The notes under the pieces are model-generated. The model was not told where the DNA came from. It did not search any database and was given only the letters and a program-made list of their open reading frames with translations. From Proteiniphilum sp. (lineage in GTDB: Bacteria; Bacteroidota; Bacteroidia; Bacteroidales; Dysgonomonadaceae): a stretch of DNA of 14,506 nt. How positions within the stretch are numbered: position 1 is the first letter of the stretch; each line of letters opens with the position of its first letter. Both the position numbers and the translations under genes were made by a program. Of this stretch, positions 6,931 through 14,322 are shown one piece after another. Location of the stretch: contig JAIRSV010000093.1 in NCBI GenBank assembly GCA_031255275.1, forward strand, positions 1 through 14,506, given 5' to 3'.

Positions 6931-6938
6931 CAAAAATA
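6931..6938 (-). promoter_or_regulatory. Putative -7 element for the metal-transport genes
   Basis: On the minus strand this reads TATTTTTG, matching TAnnTTTG. Transcription would begin near 6926, about 40 nt before the binding-protein ATG. A short dyad, GGTC-AATAA-GACC (6912-6924), lies at the expected start site and could be an operator, although it is much shorter than known Zur/Fur boxes. Confidence 0.5.
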
Positions 6939-6951
6939 CAAGATTTTTTTC

Positions 6952-6959
6952 TATTTTTG
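6952..6959 (+). promoter_or_regulatory. Putative -7 element for mnmD
   Basis: TATTTTTG matches TAnnTTTG and is the exact mirror of the element at 6931-6938. Together ACAAAAATA (6930-6938) and TATTTTTGT (6952-6960) form a perfect 9-bp inverted repeat with a 13-bp gap. The start site would be near 6965, about 65 nt before mnmD. No clear -33 box is seen. Confidence 0.5.
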
Positions 6960-6965
6960 TTCCTC

Positions 6966-6997
6966 ACCCTCCCGATCAATCCCGGCCGGGGGAGGGT
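6966..6997 (+). other. GC-rich hairpin at the predicted 5' end of the mnmD mRNA
   Basis: ACCCTCCC (6966-6973) and GGGAGGGT (6990-6997) are perfect 8-bp inverted repeats around a 16-nt loop that itself contains CCCGGCC. The hairpin begins almost exactly where transcription from the element at 6952-6959 should start, so it would cap the 5' end of the message. No T-run follows, so it is not a normal terminator. Confidence 0.6.
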
Positions 6998-7030
6998 CGG
7001 AAATCGAAGAACAGTCGGCCGGACAGGTAA

Positions 7031-7705
7031 ATGATGCAACGTATTATAGAGATAACGGAAGACGGATCACACACGCTCTGCGTCCCGGAACTGAACGAGC
7101 GTTACCATTCCTCTCACGGCGCCATCCGGGAGTCGCGACACATCTATCTTGAGGCGGGACTGCACCATTGCGTCAAGCCGGAGGTCAACCTGCTGGAAAT
7201 CGGTTTCGGCACGGGACTGAACGCTTTCCTGACGCTGCTCGACGCGGAGAGATCGGAGAAAACGGTGACTTATACCACCCTGGAGCGTTATCCGGTATCG
7301 CTTGCCGAGGCGGAAAAACTCAACTACTGTAAATTGCTGGATCCATCGCGGGAAGGGTCTTTCCTGCAGCTTCACACCTCGGCGTGGGGCGAGTGGGTGG
7401 AGATAACGCCCTTTTTCCGTATGAAAAAGCTGGCGGCGGATGCCGGCAGGCTGGAGGATTTTCGACCGGAAACGCTTTTCGACGTAATCTATTATGATGC
7501 TTTCGCTCCCGGAAAGCAGCCGCGTCTGTGGACAGAGGAGATTTTCTGCCGCCTGTACGCCTTGAGTAGTCCGGGTGCGACGCTGACGACTTATTGTGCC
7601 AAGGGCGCCGTGAGGAGGATGTTTCAATCCGCGGGTTTCCGTGTGGAGCGTCTCCCGGGTCCTCCCGGTAAACGGGAAATATTGCGGGCGGTGAAGTTAA
7701 TGTAA
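7031..7705 (+). CDS. mnmD: tRNA (5-methylaminomethyl-2-thiouridine) methyltransferase MnmD
   Basis: SAM-dependent methyltransferase (DUF752/MnmC methyltransferase domain) that makes the final methyl transfer to wobble uridine 34, from nm5(s2)U to mnm5(s2)U, in several tRNAs. The protein is 224 residues, the length of a stand-alone MnmD. NERYHSSHGAIRESRHIYLE (23-42) is the family's N-terminal signature. The SAM-binding loop is LEIGFGTGLNAFL (55-67), with E85 in TTLERYP as the likely ribose-binding acid. DAFAPGKQPRLWT (156-168) is the catalytic-region motif. TYCAKGAVRRMFQSAGF and PGPPGKREILRA close the domain. The FAD-oxidase half of the E. coli MnmC fusion is absent. Tandem ATG codons stand at 7031 and 7034. 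It is monocistronic, divergent from the metal transporter, with a hairpin in its leader. Confidence 0.91.
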   Translation: MMQRIIEITEDGSHTLCVPELNERYHSSHGAIRESRHIYLEAGLHHCVKPEVNLLEIGFGTGLNAFLTLLDAERSEKTVTYTTLERYPVSLAEAEKLNYCKLLDPSREGSFLQLHTSAWGEWVEITPFFRMKKLAADAGRLEDFRPETLFDVIYYDAFAPGKQPRLWTEEIFCRLYALSSPGATLTTYCAKGAVRRMFQSAGFRVERLPGPPGKREILRAVKLM

Positions 7706-7733
7706 CAATGTGATAATGGGAAGTGGAGAAATC

Positions 7734-7757
7734 CCGTCGGTACGATTGTCCGAACGG
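7734..7757 (+). terminator. Weak hairpin after mnmD, possible terminator
   Basis: CCGTCGG (7734-7740) pairs with CCGAACGG (7750-7757) with one bulged base and a 9-nt loop, 29 bp after the mnmD stop. The following sequence contains only a short TTTT (7764-7767), so termination is uncertain. Confidence 0.3.
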
Positions 7758-7813
7758 TGATTCTTTTGACTTAAATGATTTATGTGATTACCTGCCAACA
7801 TGCCGTTAACCAT

Positions 7814-7849
7814 CGAATAACACGAATAACACGAACAACGCGAGTGAAT
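7814..7849. repeat. Short 9-bp tandem repeat
   Basis: CGAATAACA occurs twice in tandem (7814-7822 and 7823-7831), then degenerates to CGAACAACG (7832-7840) and CGAGTGAAT (7841-7849). The last part also forms a small GCGA/TCGC hairpin. It looks like an intergenic low-complexity repeat; no role is apparent. Confidence 0.65.
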
Positions 7850-7932
7850 CGCGCAGTGAGTAAAAATTCCTCCTATCGGAAAATTTTTGAAAACTTTTTT
7901 CGGAAACTGATGGTATTTGCGAAAAACTTGTT

Positions 7933-7940
7933 TAAATTTG
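7933..7940 (+). promoter_or_regulatory. Candidate -7 element upstream of the susC leader
   Basis: TAAATTTG followed by C fits TAnnTTTG. No good -33 box lies 19-21 bp upstream. If used, transcription would start near 7946, giving susC a leader of about 300 nt that includes the small ORF at 7996-8151. Confidence 0.35.
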
Positions 7941-7995
7941 CATTTAGATATATTCAAAAGATGCTATTATCAGTACATATAATTTCTTTATCTAA

Positions 7996-8151
7996 ATGGT
8001 GGCACAGGGCAAATGTATCTCTTTCGCAGAATTTACCGTTGCCGTTGCCTTTGCGGGAAAGCTTCCCGGAAAAACGCTTTGCTCACTTTTGTCCCCGGAC
8101 GAAAGTATTGAAGTCATAGGCAATCAAATCCGTAAAAACAATTGCCTGTGA
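7996..8151 (+). CDS. Possible small ORF or leader peptide ahead of susC
   Basis: A 51-codon frame opens with ATG directly after an in-frame TAA and ends in TGA at 8149-8151, 92 bp before susC. Its translation includes FAEFTVAVAFAGKLPG and later SPDESIEVIGNQIRKNN, which looks more protein-like in composition than its surroundings. I recognise no family. It sits about 50 nt downstream of the candidate promoter at 7933-7940, on the same strand as susC. A chance frame of this length is quite possible. An inverted repeat (AGGCAAT 8118-8124 and ATTGCCT 8141-8147) overlaps its end, so it could also be part of a regulatory leader or a remnant of a lost gene. Confidence 0.25.
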   Translation: MVAQGKCISFAEFTVAVAFAGKLPGKTLCSLLSPDESIEVIGNQIRKNNCL

Positions 8152-8171
8152 GTGCGGAAAAGTATGTAGCC

Positions 8172-8206
8172 ATTGCAAATAAATTATAATCAAGTGAATT
8201 GCAAAT
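8172..8206. promoter_or_regulatory. Direct repeat just upstream of susC, possible control site
   Basis: ATTGCAAAT occurs at 8172-8180 and again at 8198-8206, on the same strand and 26 bp apart start to start, about 2.5 helical turns. A TATAAT-like sequence lies between them (8185-8190). Paired sites at this spacing, 38-72 bp before the susC ATG, would suit a dimeric regulator, but no regulator is identified. Confidence 0.35.
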
Positions 8207-8243
8207 TAAAAATCTTTATTAATTCAACCAACAAAACGTTATT

Positions 8244-11200
8244 ATGGAACATTTATTAAGACAAAAACTTCTTTTTTACCCGCTTAGGAAATACCTGCGA
8301 ATAATGGGTCTGAGCGCTTTTCTGCTGCTTGCCGGAACCAAAACGGCTGCCGCTGACCCGGACTATGACCAAAATATGGTCATGGAGCCGGGAGTAAAGG
8401 ATGTCTATCAGGAACAGGTGACCGTCAGCGGACGGGTAACGGATGATCTCGGAGAACCGCTTATCGGCGCTACCGTATTCGAAAAGGGTACGACGAACGG
8501 CGTGGTGGCAGACTTCGACGGGAACTATTCCATCAAAGTGAAAGACCGCAATGCGGTACTTATATTCAGCTATATCGGCCAGAAAACAGAGGAAAGAACG
8601 GTTGGTAACCAGTCTGTCCTGAATATTGTACTGGAATCCGATTCGTCGGAACTGGACGAGATTATCGTGGTGGGCTACGGTACTCAGCGTAAAAGCTCTA
8701 TCACGGGGGCTATCGCTACCGTGGATATTGACAAAATGAAGAATATCACTTCGCCGGGCGTATCCAACATGTTGCAGGGGAAGATTGCGGGTGTTGTCGC
8801 GACGCCGCTCTCGGGTCAGCCGGGACAGGGTGTCACCATACGCGTCCGCGGTCTCGGAACGATTCAGGGGAACAAAGATCCGCTCTGGGTTATCGACGGC
8901 GTGGTGGGTAACGCTATTGCCGAACTGAACCCGAATGACATCGAATCCATTTCCGTACTGAAGGACGGTTCTGCTACGGCCCTTTACGGTTCGCGCGGGG
9001 CGAACGGGGTGATCCTGGTTACTACCAAGCGGGCGGCGATGGGTATCGCGCAGATTGACGCTACGGCAAGGCTGGGCGTCTCGCAACTGCAGAGGGGGAA
9101 TCTGGAGATGATGAACGGTGCGGAATATTATGACTATATGGTCACCGCACATCGAAATTCAGGCATACTGAAGGATCAGCACTGGCTGCAGCCTTACCTG
9201 AAAAACCAGAATACCGACTGGTGGGATATTGCTACTCAGAACGCTCTTACGCAGAACTACAACATTGGGTATCGCTACGGAAACGACAAGATCAGATCTT
9301 ATATCTCCACTGATTATTATAACGAAGAGGGTACCATCAAAGGCTTCGTATATGACCGCTTCACGCTGAGAACCAATACCGATTACATCGTGAACAGGAA
9401 GCTTACCATAAAGGCCAAACTGGCCACCAGCTATCGCGAAACCGACAATCAGGAACATTCTCTGAGCTACACCAGCTATACGCCCTGGGACACGCCCCGG
9501 GATTCTAAGGGAAATCTGAAGGACGGAAGTCAGGGAATGCCTTCGAAGGAGGTGGCCGAAACGGCCGATCCCCGCGACTACTGGTATTCCGACGGGGGCT
9601 CCAACTATCTGTATGACCGCCATCTGAACTGGAGCCGGACGCGCAACAACGCGATGGATCTGGGCTTGGGGTTCGACTATAAACTGCTTGAATTCCTGAC
9701 TTTGGAGTCAAACAACAAGTTCGGGTTCGGCAACAACTACACCGAAACCTATACCGACCCTTACAGCAGGGGCGGAAAGGCCAAAAACGGTACGATCGAA
9801 AACCGCAGTTACAACACCCGCGCCATCTATACAAACCAGATGCTGCGGCTGCTGAAGACATTCGGCGAAAGCCACGAGATCAATGCCTTCCTGGGCTATG
9901 AGTACGACGAAAGACGGGTGTGGGACAGCAGCGGCGAATCTTCCAACATGATACCCGGCAATGAGGTACTGTCCGGAGGAACGACCGAAACTCCCGTCGT
10001 CAAAGGCTCCAAAACCGAGGAAAAGAACGCGGCCTACATCTTCAACGGCAATTATGCCTTCGACGGCAAATATCTTTTCCAGGTTTCCGCACGCCGCGAC
10101 GGTTCCTCACGCTTCGGCACCGGCAAGCGCTGGGCGAATTTCTGGTCGCTGGGCGCGGGCTGGAATATGCACGAAGAGGAGCTCATCCGCAGCCTCCGTT
10201 TCATCAATGAGCTGAAGCCCCGCGTATCGTACGGGATCACCGGCAACCAGCCGAGCGGCGCCTACGAGTGGACAACCAAGTTAAGCAGTACGATGGAATA
10301 CGGCAGCAAAGTGGCCCTTTATTCCAATTATCAGGGCAACCCCAACCTCTCGTGGGAAGAGACCGCCTCGCTTGACTTCGGACTGGACATGCGGCTTTTC
10401 AACCGGGTGGGCATTACGTTCGACGCCTACACCAAGAAGGTGAAAAACCTGCTCTACCTGCGACATCTCCCCGCCGTAACCGGCTACAACCGGCAGACGG
10501 CTAACGACGGAAGGCTGGAAAACAGCGGGTTTGAAATCACCGTAACGCCCGAAATCATCAAGACGAAAGATCTCTACTGGGACGTGAGCTTCAACCTCGG
10601 TTATAACAAAAACAAAATCACTTACCTGCCCAACGGCGACGACCTGGCTTTTCAGGCCGTAGCGGTAGGCTATCCCTATTTCAATTTCTACATGCGCGAA
10701 TGGGCCGGCGTAGACGCCATGACCGGCAGACCGCTGTGGTTTGTTACGGATAAGGATACAGGAGAAAAAACAGCTACCGGAGACTGGAACAAGGCTACGA
10801 GCGTGTTGCTCGACGCGTCGCCTTCTCCCGAATTCAGCGGAGGCTTCACGACCAGTCTCGCCTGGAAAAACCTTTCGTTTAACGCCGCCTTCACCTACAG
10901 CGCGGGCGCCAAAATCTATAACGGCCGGCGCTCCGGAGCGCTCGACCGCGACTGCGAACGTCCGTCGCAACCGGCCATGAGACTGGCCGACGGCTGGAGC
11001 CGCTGGGAAAAACCGGGCGATATTGCTACCCATCCCCAGCTGATGGTGGGCGGAAATAACAGTGCATCGCAGGAGTCGACCCGCTATCTGGAAAACGGCG
11101 ATTATCTGAAACTGAAAACCGTCTCTCTGGCCTACAGCCTGCCCAAAAGGTGGCTGACGTCGATGGGCGTAAGCGACTTTAGCATCTCGGTCGGCGGCGA

Positions 11201-11345
11201 AAATCTGTTTACGATCACCAAGTTTTCGGGCGATGACCCGGAAATCCTGCTGTCAGACAGATTCAACGGAACAACAAGCTCGTCTTCCGGACAGCTTTAC
11301 CCGACCGTAAGGCGCTTCACGCTGGGATTAAATCTTAAATTTTAA
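8244..11345 (+). CDS. susC: SusC/RagA-family TonB-linked outer membrane transporter
   Basis: Outer-membrane beta-barrel that imports oligosaccharides or other large nutrients using TonB energy, working with the SusD-like lid encoded next. The protein is 1033 residues, typical for SusC. The signal peptide is long: a basic N-region to residue 21, then GLSAFLLLAG and an Ala-rich cleavage region near 36-38; a shorter start at M21 is possible. A carboxypeptidase-D regulatory-like domain (about 59-132) contains VSGRVTDDLGEPLIGATV and DFDGNYSIKV. The SusC signature EIIVVGYGTQRKSSITGA (139-156) follows. The plug domain ends in ALYGSRGANGVILVTTK (246-262). The rest is barrel, ending in the typical terminal strand FTLGLNLKF with the last residue Phe. 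No STN domain is present, so direct anti-sigma signalling through that domain is not expected. The substrate is unknown. Confidence 0.96.
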   Translation: MEHLLRQKLLFYPLRKYLRIMGLSAFLLLAGTKTAAADPDYDQNMVMEPGVKDVYQEQVTVSGRVTDDLGEPLIGATVFEKGTTNGVVADFDGNYSIKVKDRNAVLIFSYIGQKTEERTVGNQSVLNIVLESDSSELDEIIVVGYGTQRKSSITGAIATVDIDKMKNITSPGVSNMLQGKIAGVVATPLSGQPGQGVTIRVRGLGTIQGNKDPLWVIDGVVGNAIAELNPNDIESISVLKDGSATALYGSRGANGVILVTTKRAAMGIAQIDATARLGVSQLQRGNLEMMNGAEYYDYMVTAHRNSGILKDQHWLQPYLKNQNTDWWDIATQNALTQNYNIGYRYGNDKIRSYISTDYYNEEGTIKGFVYDRFTLRTNTDYIVNRKLTIKAKLATSYRETDNQEHSLSYTSYTPWDTPRDSKGNLKDGSQGMPSKEVAETADPRDYWYSDGGSNYLYDRHLNWSRTRNNAMDLGLGFDYKLLEFLTLESNNKFGFGNNYTETYTDPYSRGGKAKNGTIENRSYNTRAIYTNQMLRLLKTFGESHEINAFLGYEYDERRVWDSSGESSNMIPGNEVLSGGTTETPVVKGSKTEEKNAAYIFNGNYAFDGKYLFQVSARRDGSSRFGTGKRWANFWSLGAGWNMHEEELIRSLRFINELKPRVSYGITGNQPSGAYEWTTKLSSTMEYGSKVALYSNYQGNPNLSWEETASLDFGLDMRLFNRVGITFDAYTKKVKNLLYLRHLPAVTGYNRQTANDGRLENSGFEITVTPEIIKTKDLYWDVSFNLGYNKNKITYLPNGDDLAFQAVAVGYPYFNFYMREWAGVDAMTGRPLWFVTDKDTGEKTATGDWNKATSVLLDASPSPEFSGGFTTSLAWKNLSFNAAFTYSAGAKIYNGRRSGALDRDCERPSQPAMRLADGWSRWEKPGDIATHPQLMVGGNNSASQESTRYLENGDYLKLKTVSLAYSLPKRWLTSMGVSDFSISVGGENLFTITKFSGDDPEILLSDRFNGTTSSSSGQLYPTVRRFTLGLNLKF

Positions 11346-11371
11346 ATTTAGCATACTAAAAAGTTACGACA

Positions 11372-13195
11372 ATGAAAAAATTGTATTATACACTGACTGC
11401 CTTGTGCATGACGCTCTTGATGACGGGCTGCAGCCTGGATGTGAGAATGTATGACGGGATTGTGGCGGAAGACCTTAATCCCCGCAATCTCCAGGAATTA
11501 TCACGCGGCAGCTATCGCCTGCTGAAAAATGACGGCGGACTGATCGACTACGGCTATATCTTCTGGAATTTCGGTGCCGACGATATTACATGGAACGGGA
11601 CTTCTACCGGAGGAGGCTTTTACATTTACGAATACAGCCGGAATATGAGAAATACCGTCACCGAATATGCCTGGGAACTGGGGTATCGCACCATAGGAAA
11701 CTGTAACCTGGTGATTGAAATCGTCGAAGAACTCGGTGACGAACGCACCAAAGAAGACGTCATCGTGATGGGCGAAAATTACTATCTGCGAGCGCTGTGC
11801 TACTTTTTGCTGGTCAACGAATTTGCCCAGCCCTATTCCAACAACCCGACACAAAATCCGGGTTTGCCGCTCAAGCTCAATTCCGATCCCAATGATCTGC
11901 CCCCAAGCCGCTCTACGGTTGCCGCAGTGTATGATCAGATCGTGAAAGACCTGGAGGAAGCAATCACCTGTATGACGCTTCCCGAGGATGGAAGCATAAA
12001 ACCCAAAAGCAATATCTATGCTACCAAAGAAGCGGCACAGGCGCTGCTGGCCAGGGTATACCTCTACATGGGCCGGACGGACGATGCGTATGCGATGGCC
12101 GACGCCGTGATACAATATGCAGAAACAGAGAAGAAACGCTTCAAACTGTTGGAGGGCGAGGACTATGCCATCTATCCGCAGCATATTCCCGAGAATAACA
12201 GTGAAACGATCTTCGCCGTGCGCCGCACAATCGAAAAGGACGACCCCGGCTACAGCCGTCCCGGAGGGATGTATATCCGTATCGACAACAACGGCTGGGA
12301 AGAGATGTCGCCCTCGTCGAGATACCTGGAGCTGCTGGAACTCCACCTTGACAACAACGATATGCCGAAAGACCTGCGCAGCCGCTTCATCACGAAGAGA
12401 TACGTTGAAGACAAAGTAGGGGACTATTCCGTTACCGGATACCCCGGGAAAATTTATAACGGAACCTGGACTTTTACATACGCGCACAGGCAGCCCGACA
12501 CTGACAATTACCGATACACACAATTAGAGGTGTCAAAGCAGGACAACGGGACGTACAAAATCGCCGCCGACGACGACGCCTCGGCGTTTCAGAGCGACGT
12601 GATTCAAACGGAATCCTATAATCTGGGTACGCGCTTTTATGTAGTGAGTAAGGATGACACTAAATACGTCGGGCGCATCGAACCCGAGGTCTTCGACGCT
12701 GCCACCAAACGGGGTAAAGACGCCCGGTTTCTGGTCTATGCCATCAACAAGTGCTCCTATCAGGAACAGCGTCTGCACCTGTGGTCGACGGTCATATCCC
12801 GTCTGGCGGAGATGTACCTGATCCGCGCGGAAGTCAGCGCCGTGAAAGGAAACACGCAGGCGGCACTGGATGATGTGAACGTCCTCCGCAGACGGGCAGG
12901 GATTACCGAATGGACGCTCGACAATATGAAGACAGCAGAAAACGGTGCACCGAAAGATATTCAAAAAATCGTGGAGGAAGAACGGATGCTGGAACTGGCA
13001 TGGGAAGGACACCGCCGTTTTGACATCTTCCGGAAGAAAGGAACACTGGACAGAAGATACCCGGGCGGACATACCCTCAGAGTAGGCGGCAAGTATCTGA
13101 AAGTGCCGTATAACTCTTCCGCCGTGTGCGAGTTTATCCCCCAGGCGCAGTTTGACGCCTACCCCTATGATTTGGAACAAAACCCTTATGACTAA
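11372..13195 (+). CDS. susD: SusD/RagB-family nutrient-binding outer membrane lipoprotein
   Basis: Surface lipoprotein that binds the substrate and closes over the SusC barrel. The protein is 607 residues, somewhat longer than classical SusD. A signal peptide ends in lipobox LMTGC with C20 lipidated. The helical TPR-like scaffold is visible in ENYYLRALCYFLLVNEFAQP (135-154) and KEAAQALLARVYLYMGRTDD (219-238). The C-terminal SusD part has RLAEMYLIRAEVSA near 477-490, DVNVLRRRAGI, and EERMLELAWEGHRRFDIFRK near 535-554. It ends with the family-typical FIPQAQFDAYPYDLEQNPYD. It starts 26 bp after susC and 23 bp before the next lipoprotein gene, clearly one operon. The middle, roughly 345-425, is rich in Tyr and Trp and may carry the ligand-binding insert. 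Ligand identity cannot be inferred. Confidence 0.96.
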   Translation: MKKLYYTLTALCMTLLMTGCSLDVRMYDGIVAEDLNPRNLQELSRGSYRLLKNDGGLIDYGYIFWNFGADDITWNGTSTGGGFYIYEYSRNMRNTVTEYAWELGYRTIGNCNLVIEIVEELGDERTKEDVIVMGENYYLRALCYFLLVNEFAQPYSNNPTQNPGLPLKLNSDPNDLPPSRSTVAAVYDQIVKDLEEAITCMTLPEDGSIKPKSNIYATKEAAQALLARVYLYMGRTDDAYAMADAVIQYAETEKKRFKLLEGEDYAIYPQHIPENNSETIFAVRRTIEKDDPGYSRPGGMYIRIDNNGWEEMSPSSRYLELLELHLDNNDMPKDLRSRFITKRYVEDKVGDYSVTGYPGKIYNGTWTFTYAHRQPDTDNYRYTQLEVSKQDNGTYKIAADDDASAFQSDVIQTESYNLGTRFYVVSKDDTKYVGRIEPEVFDAATKRGKDARFLVYAINKCSYQEQRLHLWSTVISRLAEMYLIRAEVSAVKGNTQAALDDVNVLRRRAGITEWTLDNMKTAENGAPKDIQKIVEEERMLELAWEGHRRFDIFRKKGTLDRRYPGGHTLRVGGKYLKVPYNSSAVCEFIPQAQFDAYPYDLEQNPYD

Positions 13196-13218
13196 CTAAA
13201 AAAAAACGAATTTGCATT

Positions 13219-14079
13219 ATGAAATCATTGAAATATATATTACTGGCCGTCCTGTTGATGGCGGCAGGATGTAAGGATGTAGAGCATCCATACGTAGGAT
13301 ACCTCGTTATACAGCGCGCGCTGGTAGAGGCATCGGGCGAAGCCGCGACCGTGACCGCCGATACGGATATATCCGACCCCCTTCAGCTCATAGGAATAAA
13401 AACAGATGACGGCAAGCAGGGAGAGGACGCATGGTGTTCCGTCTCGATTAACGGAAAAAACATAACCGTAACCGCTCAGGCCAATCCGGATGAGAAAAAT
13501 TTCAGAACAGCCACCGTCACCATAAAGTGCGGCTACCGCGTCACGGAATTTACCGTGCTGCAAAAACACGCAGGACAGGAGCTTCTGGAACATGACTGGA
13601 CATTGTGGAGCGCTACCGGCTCGGACGTCCAGGCAGGCGACGGCGGCGGCTACCCCAGTCTGTTTGTAGATGACAACACGAGCTACTGGCACAGCCAGTA
13701 TTCGCCGGCGTTGGAAAATCCGCTTCCCCACTCGATTATTATCGATATGAAAAAAGAACTGCCCATTTCCCTGTGCAGGATAGGGCGTCGGCTTTATACC
13801 GGCAACGGCAATATTTATCCATCGGTGAAAACCATGAATATATATGCCGGTACCGATAGTGAGAATTACGAAAAGATCGGCGGATTCACCTTCTCCCTGC
13901 CCTGGACGGCGCCCGACGGGACGGAGGTGAACGGCAACAGTCCGCTGGTGCCCCTCTATGAAGAGGTGGTGCTGACGGAAACAGTCACGGCGCGCTATAT
14001 CAAACTGGAGATAACCGAAACGAATAATACGAACGGCGTGTCTCAGGTAGCCTACTTTAAGGCCTACGAAAAGCTGTAA
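13219..14079 (+). CDS. Surface lipoprotein with BACON-like and F5/8 type C (discoidin) domains
   Basis: Likely surface glycan-binding protein in the SusE/SusF position of the operon. The protein is 286 residues. The signal peptide ends in lipobox LMAAGC (C18), and the following KDVE could serve as a lipoprotein surface-export signal. Residues about 40-116 form a BACON-like Ig-fold domain (AWCSVSINGKNITVTAQANP, then FRTATVTIKCGYRVTEFTVLQK-type strands). Residues about 126-285 match an F5/8 type C or CBM32 fold: LFVDDNTSYWHSQYSP, HSIIIDMKKELPISLCRIG, VKTMNIYAGTDSENYEKIG and ARYIKLEITET. No catalytic motif is seen. In such families binding is usually to galactose- or amino-sugar-containing glycans, but the specificity here is unknown. 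It ends the operon: a strong terminator follows 31 bp later. Confidence 0.88.
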   Translation: MKSLKYILLAVLLMAAGCKDVEHPYVGYLVIQRALVEASGEAATVTADTDISDPLQLIGIKTDDGKQGEDAWCSVSINGKNITVTAQANPDEKNFRTATVTIKCGYRVTEFTVLQKHAGQELLEHDWTLWSATGSDVQAGDGGGYPSLFVDDNTSYWHSQYSPALENPLPHSIIIDMKKELPISLCRIGRRLYTGNGNIYPSVKTMNIYAGTDSENYEKIGGFTFSLPWTAPDGTEVNGNSPLVPLYEEVVLTETVTARYIKLEITETNNTNGVSQVAYFKAYEKL

Positions 14080-14109
14080 CACCACACGATCGGGTCAAAA
14101 AAAACCTGC

Positions 14110-14135
14110 AAGGGCGCTCATTATCGGGCGCCCTT
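14110..14135 (+). terminator. Rho-independent-type terminator of the susCD operon
   Basis: AAGGGCGC (14110-14117) and GCGCCCTT (14128-14135) form a perfect 8-bp, GC-rich stem with a 10-nt loop. A short T-rich tail (TTTCTC) follows, and an A-run precedes it (14098-14104). It lies 31 bp after the last gene of the operon. The A-run may allow it to work on the other strand as well. Confidence 0.75.
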
Positions 14136-14239
14136 TCTCGTGAAGAGACAGTGGGAAGCAGCGAATCGAAACAGCCCGCATCAACCGCATCCCGTCGGCA
14201 CATGATCTCCCCCCACCGCAGAAAAATATTAAATTATCG

Positions 14240-14322
14240 CCCGAGAGATTTTTTTTATCCCGTGAGAGATGACTTTCATCCCGTGAGAGATGACTTTCAT
14301 CCCGTGAGAGATTTTTTTTTAT
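14240..14322. repeat. Tandem 21-bp repeats next to the insertion sequence
   Basis: Four copies of a unit beginning CCCGTGAGAGAT: a 19-bp variant at 14240-14258, two identical 21-bp units at 14259-14279 and 14280-14300, and a T-rich copy at 14301-14322. The outer two copies share a run of eight or nine T; the inner two carry GATGA-CTT-TCATC, a perfect 5-bp hairpin (14268-14280 and 14289-14301). The array is contiguous, without spacers. Because 21 is a multiple of three, an apparent heptapeptide repeat arises in one frame, but I do not believe it is translated. Confidence 0.88.

Larger units (their letters stand above)
7706..8243. other. 538-bp spacer between mnmD and susC
   Basis: No protein family is recognisable. 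The spacer is AT-rich in the middle and holds, in order: a weak hairpin after mnmD, a 9-bp tandem repeat, a promoter candidate, a possible 51-codon ORF, small inverted repeats (CGGGAA at 8054-8059 with TTCCCG at 8063-8068, and AGGCAAT with ATTGCCT at 8118-8147), and a 9-bp direct repeat. No sigma/anti-sigma pair or hybrid two-component regulator is encoded here, so control of susC must lie elsewhere. Confidence 0.6.

Noticed and set aside
7775..8119. 114-residue frame in the spacer before susC
   Set aside because: The composition follows local repeats and A/T runs (for example HRITRITRTTR from the 9-bp repeat), with no domain and no start context.
11501..12523. 340-residue antisense frame opposite susD
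   Set aside because: The opposite strand encodes a clear SusD lipoprotein. Long shadow frames are common in this base composition, as also at 10281-11033 and 13240-14085.
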